Shown here one piece after another: positions 31,446-43,200 of a stretch of 64,000 nucleotides of DNA. The stretch is taken from assembly GCF_964275005.1 (NCBI RefSeq), contig NC_092702.1, positions 34,445,316-34,509,315 on the forward strand, in the 5' to 3' direction. The position numbers and the translations under genes are program-made. Below the pieces are notes generated by a model. It saw nothing but the letters and a program-made list of their open reading frames with translations. It searched no databases and had not been told where the DNA came from. Numbering within the stretch: position 1 is the stretch's first letter; the number at the start of each line of letters is the position of its first letter. Origin of the DNA: Diadema setosum. Lineage: Eukaryota; Echinodermata; Echinoidea; Diadematoida; Diadematidae.

Positions 31446-32266
31446 GTAAGTCACTAAATAAAGTGGTACACTGGTACCTGGTATTAATTACCTGAATTGC
31501 CTATGCGTATGATGACGCTAAGTAAGTCAGTCAGAGTTGTAAGTTAGAGCTGTCTAACGTTTGATACAAGTAACGTTGGTTAGGGGGCCATTCAACGGAT
31601 CCAAACTTGAGCCAGTTATGGGCTAAGCCTACCTGTTAACTTGTTTAGTTCAATGTGATTATTACCTGAATTACCTACGATGACTCCCAGCAAGTTGAAG
31701 ACTTGTAACCGTTGGAGAGCCATTCAAAGGATTCAATCCTGAGCCAATATAATGAGGTAGAACTCTTAATGTTTTAGTATCCGCGGGACCGCGCCACGGG
31801 CACGGGGTGGTCAACCTTACTTAGGCCCTATTTGTTAGATGCAAATGCAGTCAGGATCAGAGTTGTATAAACGTTAGATTACAACTGATTGATTTTACAA
31901 CTGATTGATTTTTTTTTTCAGTTGATTTTAGTTAGGGCATGTAGGCCTGTTAGATTTTATGCTTCTGTTTCCAGTGATCATTGACATTGAGCTTAACAGT
32001 TAAAGTTTGATAGACTGAAGGCATTGATTTTGATCTCAAAAAATTTTGGTGCATTACATTGAAATTTGGTCAATGCCGGTATGGATTTAACCGTTAGACT
32101 TGTAAAGTGTTGACCAAGTTTCTCAAGCTGGTCGGCGGGCTCATCAACACTGACGACAGCAGAATAGCACTTGGCTAGGCAGCCTGCTGCCATGCTGTAG
32201 TCTGATCAGTAGATCGGCTGCTCCTGAAAGATGGATTATGGACCAATTCTGTGTTTTGCATTGCAG
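31446..32266 (+). other. Possible 5' UTR intron of REC8
   Basis: A strong donor (CTG/GTAAGT at 31445/31446) pairs with a good acceptor (GTTTTGCATTGCAG ending at 32266). The next exon would be 32267-32369 and contain the REC8 start. RNA evidence is needed; the interval has no coding potential. Confidence 0.35.
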
Positions 32267-32313
32267 ACTGACGGAAATCAGGTAGGCCTACCCAAGAAAC
32301 AGAAGAGGCAGCC

Positions 32314-33380
32314 ATGTTCTACGCACACGACATTCTACAGAAGAGAGGAGGGAAGTTTGGTGTCATTTGGTAAGAAGCAGAATGGTAGGATGATGCAATT
32401 TGTACTAAATTGTAGATCTAAAAAAAAAAAATGATATGTTAAATAAAATAATTGTTATGCAAAGCTTATGATTTAAGCCTATTCTGATTTTCTTTTTGGA
32501 GGGGAATGTATTTTTTTTTTTTTTTTTTTTTTGGGGGGGGGGGTTCTTTCAGACCACATAGAATTATGTTGGTTTGACTATTGACTGTGTTGATATTGTG
32601 GCATGTATATTTTCAGAGTTGGATTTTTGTCCCTGTGTTATTATGTTTTCTAGATGACATGTTTCAGCCTGTGTTGATTGTTTGATGTTTGTGTGGTATT
32701 TTTTATCCCATCCATTCATCCCTGCCTCATATTTGTCTTCACCGTTCTGCCATTATTTCCCCCACATCGTAGGATTGCTGCTACCAAGGGAGTCTCTCTT
32801 ACAAAGCGGGACTACTGCAGTGTGTGTGTTCCAAAATCCTGGTGAGGTTTTTTTTTTTTTTCACTTTCATTTTCTTTTCTATTATGTGATACTGCAAACT
32901 ACAGCTATAGATAGGAAAAAGAATTATAGCCATATCTAAAGAGATAAAAATTTATTTTCTGTCTTTGTATTTTCCAGGACTCTGTAAATTGCTAAACTTT
33001 TCCAATACCCTGTGAATGGTTTATAGCAATTAAGAATAAGAGGAAACCATAAGAGAACACTTGATATTTCCAGAGAAACTTGTGTATGGACAATTTTTGT
33101 TGATTAAACATGTGCAGTGTTCTTAAGATGAGATTTTAATGATTTCATATCTAAGCCTGATGACTGGAACAATAAAACAAGCTTTCTTCACTGTTCTGTT
33201 TTCATTTTTCTATTTGTACATGCTGTTTCTTCAACAGCGAAGACATCATCAATTACATCACCCTCAGAGCTCCGCCCATCGGGCCCAAGGGGTCCCGCCC
33301 ACGTTTCTCCCTCTACCTGTCTTCACAACTGATGGTGGGCGTGGCCAGGGTCTTTGAGAAGCAGTTCAGTTACTTCATTG
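32314..33380 (+). CDS. REC8: REC8 exons 1-3: N-terminal kleisin head
   Basis: Exons 32314-32369, 32773-32841 and 33238-33380 encode the SMC3-binding helices. MFYAHDIL aligns with MFYYPNVL of human REC8, WIAATKG with WLAATRG, and RPRFSLYLSSQLMVGV with RPRFSLYLSAQLQIGV. The ATG at 32314 gives the canonical MFY start of kleisins, so the start is secure. Confidence 0.93.
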
Positions 33381-36300
33381 GTCAGTTCACAAAAACTAAA
33401 GAAGGCACAGCATCAGAAGCATTCAGATACTTATTTGCAATGTACTATGTTCTGTATAATCAGGTATATTTGTTCAGTCAGGGTCCATAAGCTCTGGTGG
33501 CTATGCATTTCTCATACTTGATGTATCTTTCTGCAGTTGAAAAGATATCTGAGTGTCTTCGTAAAATTTTTGTCATTCTCCCTACAGAACAACACATTGA
33601 CACATTTTGTAAAATTATGTAAACCTGGAGATAGCATGCATGAAGTATTTTTGTATGTCCAATTTGCTATTCAACAATCACTACATATACTATGGTTCCA
33701 ATCTGACTTTGCTATCAAGATCTCAGAATAGATATGATCCCATGTTTGATGTTTCAGTTGATGTTCATGAACTCCACAAGCGCACTTGTCGTCTGACGAC
33801 GGGGAGCTTTGAAGATCCCCTCTCCACTCACATTCAGCTGAAGAAATCCGCAAGGTTAGTCACTTGCTTAGATATCACATCACCACCTTTACTTTCTTCA
33901 CCATGCAGAATGACTTAAAAAAACTGAAGAAAATGAAATTTCCCATTAACCCGGATTTAGGTTCAATGATTCTAACGAGCTTTAATTTTGCTTCACTTGC
34001 ATTGCTGTTAAGTGTTTCAAAAGTTATTGCAATATGCTGATACAGATTCTTGAATATTTCCAGAAATATTCCCACCCAAATTACCCTGCCTTCCAATGGT
34101 ATTTCTCTTGATAATGGATATTGTTTCTGTGAACAACCAGTAAAAAGCATTTTGTGGAAAATATAACTTCTTTATTAGAAAATATTAATGTGAGAATTTT
34201 TGTTTCAAAATTCCACTGATATTTATGCAGATCAATCCCATATCTCTGATTTGTTACTCAAAAGCCTCCCTAACTCCATTTCTGATGTCATATGCTCACA
34301 CTCACTTATGTCATTAAGAGAAAGTTTAGTATGTTAGCTTGTTTGTCCTACTCAAAGAATTATTCTGTGGTTCCCTTGCTATACTCCCATCAGGTCCGGT
34401 AATTTCTGCACCATGCCAGAATCCGCTTTGTTTCACGATGAAGAGTTTGGGGTCATGCGTGGGTCACTTGACGTCAGCCCTGACCCACTACTCCTGCCAG
34501 AAATTGTAAGTTCTGAAAGACTGCATGCTACGACGTGTGTGAATATACACATGCATGCATGCAAGCAAATGAACACAATACTGTAAAAGCATTATTTTTT
34601 AATACAGATATTTTTGCAAATGAGAAGATCACAGACAGTTTCGTGAGTTGTGATTTGACAGAGAGGCTGTCATAGGTGCATGCCACTTTTACTGTACTTG
34701 GTGATACATGTATTTTCAAATTCACCAAAATTAAACCCTTGCGAACATGACAGCTTTTCCAGTACCCTAGTTTTTTAAAGGGAGGGAAAAATTGAGCTGT
34801 GGTATGATAGAGGAAACTCTTTATTTGACAAATGTTTGGTCTACATCTCTTGACAAGGAGTTGATAGTAAGTTTTCTGTGTCTACCTGTAGGCATTGATA
34901 ACTTGCCTCTAAATGTTTTTATTACTTCTTAATAATTTTTCCAATAATAATGTGGGAGATAACTTCTCTTTCACTTCTGGGCAGGGATCAAAAGTGCTTT
35001 CAGGGGAAAGCCAGTCTAACAAATGTATTAGATTACAAATGCAACCCAACCTCAGTTATTGGCCCTGTTGGCACCAGCGACCATCTGGATAAGTGATACT
35101 GTTTGACAAGCAAGTTATGCTCAAGTACAACATTTTCAATCAAGTTATGTTGGGGATATACGGAAGGCAATGTCTATGAACTGTAATAATACAATAATTT
35201 ACTTAGTATTTTTATGTTTAATGTTTAGATAGAATAAGATATGACTAAAAATACCTCCTCGTTTGTGTAGCCAATCTACCTTTGAAACATTCTTTTGGGG
35301 TGTTTATGTTTAACTCCTCAGAGATGACTAAAAGTGAGTCGTTGAGAATCAATAGATTGAAAATAAATAGCACTTTAATATCTTAATAACATACTGCACT
35401 AGTATATGTAAGATCCGATATCTTTCTTCCTAATGCAGGAGCTGATATCTGTCAGTCCCTACCGTGCTGCCAAACTCTCAACTTCTCTACTGGAACTCAG
35501 CCCCTCTCAGATGGAGAAACTTGGTAGGCCTATTAAGAAGTCAAAAATATGTTGTGGTGGTTGTCGCTGTTATCTTTTTTTTTATTTCAACTTTAGTACT
35601 GTCCGGTTTGATTGATAATCATTTACCGAAATAATTTCTGGACATTGCTTACAAAACTCAGTCATTGTTTAACATCACATTAGGTGTTAGTTTTTGAATG
35701 TTGTATAATTTTTTGTTTATGATGATGTGTTGTTAATTTTTTTTTCAACTGTTGGAAGAAAACCTCCTATGGCTTGATCTTTGGTTGCACTTTGCAAGGA
35801 GAAAGTGGTCTAGACTCCTCAAATCAATCAACCCCTGGATTGTATTCAAGTTAAGCTGTGGGGCTGACTATAAAAATTGCACATTATGTTTTGCCTGGAT
35901 TTGGCTTGTGGTGAGAAATACCTTACAGGAGATTATTTTCCCTGCACTAGAAAAACAGCATTCACTGAACTCTGAGTAATGTCTTCATTTCTATATTTCT
36001 TATCTATTTCTCGATATGTTTATAGTGATAGAAAGCCCATCACACATTGTATCCAGTGCAGCAGAGATCAGCTTGAAAGAAGAAACCTCGCATGAAGAGG
36101 AGGAAATTCAGGTAATCCTTGTATCATAGACATGCTAACTATTCGGCCAGGACGTCTTAACTGGAGAAAAGTGTGTAATATTCCTAGAGTTCTGTGTTTC
36201 CTACTGTTTGTAGGCATTAGTATGACATTTGATACAATGTTGCGCTGTGAATTCTCTTTTCTATTTGATTCAAGCTCTGCATATATTGTCTTATTTTATT

Positions 36301-37193
36301 GTTATTCTGCATAGAGAGAATGCTGACATATTTGAAGATCAAGAAGCAAATGAAAAATGGCCAGTAGATATATAAATTTGAATACATCTGCTCCCAAAAG
36401 AAGGTTGAGGAAATAAAAAGTTTTGCAACTGACACACAAATGTCACAATTTCAGACCTTTCACAAGTTTTAAAATTCTGTGAAGTCTATGGCTTATAGTA
36501 AAAGAGTGAAATTTGTTACTGAGAGCCTTTTACTGTTTTTGAAGGTGAAAATGTGTAATATTTTGATAACAGAATCAATCAAAATGAAAATAGAGTTGTT
36601 TCAGAGATCTAGGGGTAGAACATTGTTCTTAGAAAGATTATGCCCATTTTCAACATGAAATGAGGGCATATCTCAAGGTAGCATGAAGCAGCATCTAAAA
36701 GGGCCTACTTCGTATGAAAATAGGTATTTCTATATAATAGTTATGCTCGTGTATAGTATGGATTTATAAAGATATACCATCATATCTGTCTGCATATGTA
36801 AACATACATACAGAGAAACAGAGAAATGTATGCTATGCACAAGTGTGCATTCAAATGGATATAAATATCATATAATATACTGGCAATATTGCTTCAGATT
36901 TACTCCAGCTGTGAGGCTGAAAATTAAACATGATACTAGTCTTGGAAACTTGACCTGATTGATGTCCCTGATAGGTACCAGAAGTTGATCTGCCCCCACT
37001 TGACGGAATCCCAGACATCATGTCAGAAATGGAGGAGCAGCAGATGAGAGACAGGGAGGATGATATGATGGAACAGTCAAGGGAGGGCTCCAAACAAGAC
37101 AGAGACAGGTCTGTCAAAAACTCACTGCTACAAATCTACACTGCATGTCTATAAGGGAGCCATAATTCATTTAAAAACAAAGATTAACACTGA

Positions 37194-37248
<55 letters not shown>

Positions 37249-40200
37249 CTAGTAGAAGTAGTAGTAGCAGTAGTAGTAGTAGTGTAGTAATGATAATTAT
37301 AATAATACTAAATACTTTTACCACCATTAATGATGATAATCATAATAATTGAAAATATTGTTCATGATGCTGACGGCTAATGACAGTTGTAATGATGATA
37401 CCTGTAACTGGGCCTTCGAATCTTGCAACTTTCATAGCCACAAGCCAATTGTTCACAGTTGACTGAATGTACAGAGGCTACTGCTGTGAAACTTGAAACT
37501 ATAATATTTTAAATAGTTGAGAGTCTGAGCTCTTATAGTGGCTGAGTAGGAGTTGTTCATAGTTAGATTTATGCATTTGGGGTATTTAGGAATCTTAGTA
37601 GTGGAAGGAGAGAGCACATGGATTTCTGTGGATTCAAGTACACTGGCGACAGACGGGGTAGATTGCTCTGAATGTTAGTTGATGTGTTGCTCAACCAACT
37701 TGACCATCTTCATCGTGCTGCAGAGATGACCAGCTGTGGGCCCTGGATGAACAAACGGGTGAAATCCTCCTCTCCCCGACCACCAAAGGGTCCCCCAGGG
37801 GGTTCCTTGCACACCAGGCCATCCTGTCACCAATCCCATCTCAAGAGGAGCCCGTGCCATCCCCAGAGAGGGCGGAGTTGGTAGGAGATGCTGATGTTCA
37901 GATGGAAGAAGTGGAGACAGGAAAGGCCACTTCACCCGACAAGCACAAAGATCGTGGACTGGTCACTCCCTCAGCTGGAGCTGTGAGTATCAACTTCCTA
38001 TCAAGATGAATATTTATTCTTGATTTGCAGATCTGCATACTATACGAACTATAGCCTTGTCATAAGAGGGTGACAAACTGCAAGCAATAAGTTTTTTATC
38101 CCTGTTTGATTCCAGGTCATGCTTCCAATCCTTCGCCTCTCACCCATTGATTCCATCACCCCAAGTCCAGCTCACCGAAGGGGACGCAAGCGTCGCCTTG
38201 TGTTTGCCGACACCACAACGCAGCTCAGCAAGAAGGATATCCGCCACAACATGGAGACCGCAGCCAGCCTTAATCGGACGGAGGTGAGTTCTTCCTAGGT
38301 TTGATGGTCATGATCTTGGTGATGTGTCCTCAGTATTCATGTCATCAGGGCATATATATCTTTCATTCATGTAAGAAAGTCTTGCTTCATTTCTCTTCAT
38401 CCTCAGCATTGATTCATAGCTTTATAGACAGCATTTGAGTGCTGGATGACATGACAAGTGAAAAATAATAGCCTTGGTAAATATGTAGTACCCATTAGCG
38501 AAATGGTGTTCCATAATAACTCACCACAACTGTTAGAAAACACTTTTTATAATAACTCAACTAATGAAATTGAGAAAATAAAAATAACTCTAGACAAGGA
38601 ACAGCATGACCTCTCTTATATGAACATCTGTCTTGATTCTAAAATGTACAACAATACAAAGGTGACATGATTTTTGTTATAAATGAACATCTCGTGATAT
38701 TGCAGTCTCTGGCCACAATCACCTATCCATCTGCTAAGGAGCTGTTTGAGGAACCAGCAAGAAAGGGTAGGCAACACCTTCTTTCATATCTATGTTTTAA
38801 ATGACCTATGGCGTGGTTTGACTGATTTGCTAATAACCCCTGGTTCTGCATTGAAAAATTAGAGAAAAATGTATGAACGCTTGAATTGTTTGTACAGCGC
38901 TGTTATTCATATAACGAAGTCCTCAGGACCGGCGGTTTTCTTATGTTATACTTAGAGAAATCTTATGGTTAGCGCTCTAACCACGAGCCGCGGGGGGTCC
39001 CCACTCGTAGTTAAGCACCGTGTGGACACAAAAGACAACGAACTCGAAGTTAAGAGTGACCTCGCCGTAACTAGTATCAAAATTTTGTTACCGCCAAGCA
39101 GTAAGTGTATAAAGATATTTAGATGATCATTTCAGACCTGAAGTTGTGCATCATTGTAACTAAAATCTTGTTATAACTGTGTCTGTTATAATGATATAAT
39201 AGGGAGCTTTAGATTTTGACGCGCGGACATTTGAGCCGACGCTTGCCCTGGACGTTCTCCTCTCCCTGCGTTGTGTGGAAAAGTAGCTTTAGATTACGCT
39301 GGGACGCAACGTATAAAAAATAAAATCGCGCCCCCATATGATCAGTGCATGAAGAAGCTCTCTACGTCGCAAACTGTGCGGACGTGAAAATAGCCCAGTA
39401 CGCGTAGTGAAAAACTCAGGCAACGCAAGCTAAAAATAGATTGACTTTACGCGCGCTACTGCGCACTCTCAGAACATGTTTTTTTCCTTTGAATGTCCGC
39501 GCGTCTAAAATCTAAAGCTCCCTAATAATGGATTTCATGTAAGTAATCCATAGCCCACAACGGTGTATGTCAGTAGAGAGTGAGCAATCACTGCTTATAG
39601 CTAGATATAAGACCCTGATATCTCATGCTTTTGAGGTCCCAGATTTGAATCAGCTGGCAGCAACAGTTACACCCTCTAGTGAGACATTTTACCCTCATTG
39701 CATAGTCCATTGAAGGGGACTTAAAGCCATTGATCCCATGGTAGCTTGCTCATTGGCATTTGAGTGGCTTTTTACTTTCCATGTTTAAAGAATCCAAAAC
39801 ACAAGCCATGAAATGTTACTCCTATTAAACACCAGTTGATGTACACATACATCAGCAAAAAGCCTTACTCTCTAGGAAGGTTAATTGACACTGGGGATTT
39901 GTTTGTTTGTTTTTTATCATTTAGCGCTGAAGCGAAATCCCACACTGCATCAGTTGTGGAAGTCTCGTGCCCAGCTACGACAGGCCATTGTAGACCCAGA
40001 AACAGAGGACTTGGACGCTCCGGCCTGGAGTACGGCCTACATGAGATCCCCAGTCATCCAGCACGGATCCACCACAGAAACCACCAGTGGGGAGGATAAA
40101 GAGGAGGATGACGAAAGGATGGAGCTCATCAAATCAGTGCCAGAGGTGATTCAACATTTTCTTTTGTGTGTTTGCTGGAATGTAGACATTGTGTAGATGG

Positions 40201-43200
40201 TCTTGAAGTGAGTGCCTTCTCTTTCTCTTCTCTTCTCAGTTGTCATTTATGCCGCATCTTTCTTCCATACACTGGTGCTCAATGCTCTTTGCAACTTCTC
40301 ACCTCAATCACTCAAATCGAAGCCATCCTTACAATGCGTTCACTCTACTCCCCAAGGAGAATTTCAGTGAGACTGCATCTTTATGGTAGCAACAAAATAA
40401 TAAACCCAACATCATTAGTACTTAGCTTCCTTTACAGGTACCCATTTCATCACCTATAGATAGAAGAAAGAAGCATTGCAGATTAAGAGTCTTGGTCAAG
40501 AAAACAAGTGGTGGGACAGTAGGACTTTGAACCTGGGACCTTCTCCACTGAATGCTCAGAGCACAATCCGTTAGACCACAGCACCTCTTTGACTCAAAGA
40601 CTCGCCTTCCAAGGAAAAGCAGTCCTGAAATGTAATGATGCAACTATACCTTGCCTAATTTAGTGCGCATACTTCTCTGTAATCTTTATAAATTCGTCAT
40701 TGTTTTACTTCCCTAAGATCTTGCGTCATGAGATCTCGGCTAGTCCAGAGCGTCTGAGAGACATCTCCCTGGAAACCAGCCAACCGCGGGCTAAGCTGGA
40801 GGAAACACCCCAGTCCTTTGTCATATCAGGTGGGGTTCTTCATGTTTGCAACCTTAATATACATCCCCTAAGTGTAAGGGGCAGTTAGCATATGTCGCCC
40901 AATGTACTTTTGATGTGAATGTAACATGTGGATCAATTGAATAAGAGACAATAGCTAAGTTGCAAGTTAGACTATTTTGATGAGCATGATCTCTGCTTCA
41001 CACACGCTTACAGTCCATGCTTGAAACTTTGGCAGAGAGACCAGTTCTTTGTACACACACACCTTATTCCCTGCTGCAAAGGGGCAAGTCTTTTGGTCTT
41101 GTGGATATTACATGGAGCTCTCCAGTTTTATAGAGCAAATACCTCATGATTTACAATTGGTGAAATCTACTCTCATCAACCCAGTGCAAGTAAGCGGAGA
41201 ATGGAATATAGCCATTTCATATGTCTTTCTATTAAGACAAGAAATATTTAAGTAAATCAGTAATTGTCCCCGCCGAACGAGTTCGAGCAGGGGACTATGA
41301 AACGGGCTCCGTACGTGTGTGTGTCCGTGTGTCCGTCCGTGCGTCCGTGTGTGATCAAAATGTTCAATTCGCTACTTCTCTGTCATTTATGAGCCAATTT
41401 TGATTCTGTTTGCTTTATATGATAGCACTACATGGGAGCTTTAAAACTTCTACACAGAATTTCAGTTGTGACCTTTGACCTATATTGTACATTTTGCTAC
41501 AAAATGCTACTCCTTCGCCATTTCTAACCCAATTTCGATTCCGTTTGCCTTATGTGATGGCACTAGGTGAGGGCTTCAAAACTTCTACACAGAATTTTGA
41601 CCTTTTCACTTCTTTGACCTTTGACCTTGATTTTTGACCTATATTGTACATTTTGCTACAAAATGCTACTCCTTCGCCATTTCTAACCCGATTTCGATTC
41701 CGTTTGTTTTATATGATGGCACTAGTTGAGGGCTTCAAAACTTCTACACAGAATTTTGACCTTTGACTTCTTTGACCTTTGACCTTGATTTTTGAAGTAT
41801 ATTGTACATTTTGCTACAAAATGCTACTCCTTCGCCATTTCTAACCCGATTTTGATTCCGTTTTCTTTATGTGATAGCACTAGGTGAGGGCTTCAAAACT
41901 TCTACACAGAATTTTGACCTTTGTCTTCTTTGACCTTTGACCTTGATTTTTGACCTATATTGTACATTGGCGACAAAATGCTACTCCTTCGCCATTTCTA
42001 ACCCAATTTCGATTCCATTTGCTTTATGTGATGGCACTAGGTGAGGGCTTCAAAACTTCTACACAGAATATTGACCTTTGACTTCTTTGACCTTTGACCT
42101 TGATTTTTTACCTATATTGCACATTTTGTTACAAAATGCTACTTCCGGCGGGGACATATATTACGCCCCGCGTAATTTCTACTTTTCCTTGTTGATTGAT
42201 AAAATGATAATGTAAGTATGCCTTTAAAGCAACTTTATAGCCAAAAAGCTAATGTAGATTGTAGACATTTTTGTAATGGCTAGGACAAATGAAGCACTTT
42301 TAAATAATTGATATGAATCATAAATTGATGCCTCTACCTCGTTTTTACATGCAGACACCAGCCGGCTGTCGGAATCAAGGGATAGCTCAAGACAGAAGAG
42401 TTTTCACTCCGACACATCTCTTCAGAGGTTAGAGTCCCCAGAGGAAATTCCCAATTCTTATCTTGTAAATGTTTGCCCATGAATGATGTAGTTTACATTG
42501 TTATCTTGTCTTTGGGAAAAAGAACTCAAACCAATGACAGCAAGGTATATGCCTAAATTGGTCTACCTCATGCCTCCAAACTCATGCAGAAGCTGCCTTA
42601 GCTCTCTTGTTTGATTTGTTTTGATAGAATTTGTAGAATTTTGTCAAATTTTATTTGAGGGTTAAGTATGAAAGGTCAAATAATTGATCCAACAATCTAT
42701 GAGGAGCATGATGCACTCTGGCATTTGTGTCAAATACCTCCACTCTTACGTGTGTTGTCCAAGTCAGCTAACATGATTGTAATATAACACAGCAATAGAT
42801 TTGTGAGATATTTTTGGCAAATGTTTTGAGATAGGAATTTGGGAAGTATATGATCAGAGTATGAATCTACAATTTCTCATATTACGCAGTAAATCATCCT
42901 GCATGAAGTAGCAGCAATGGAAAGTGAAAGTGTTTGAGTGATATGTAGTGACAGTTGGATGCACACCTCAAACTGCATGGATGAAATGCAGCACAGTATG
43001 AGGAATCAAAGAAAAAATCCAGTATTTTCTTTAATACCAGTATTGCATTTGCTTTAAATACAGTTCAAACTGAAATTTTATGATGCAGAAGGTGACTTGT
43101 CACTTAAATTTCAGAACTGGCACACTTCAATTAAACTTTGTAGTTTGAGAAATTTCCACACGATCTTGCATTAATTTGTGAGTGTTGCAGTTCCATTCAA

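Noticed and set aside
40500-40605. Possible tRNA gene on the minus strand
   Set aside because: A- and B-box-like motifs are present but the arms do not give a clean cloverleaf, and a SINE-type body follows.
41273-42182. Regularly spaced repeats resembling an array such as CRISPR
   Set aside because: Units are about 155 bases with no unique spacers, the context is eukaryotic and intronic, and the ends are those of a repeat element.
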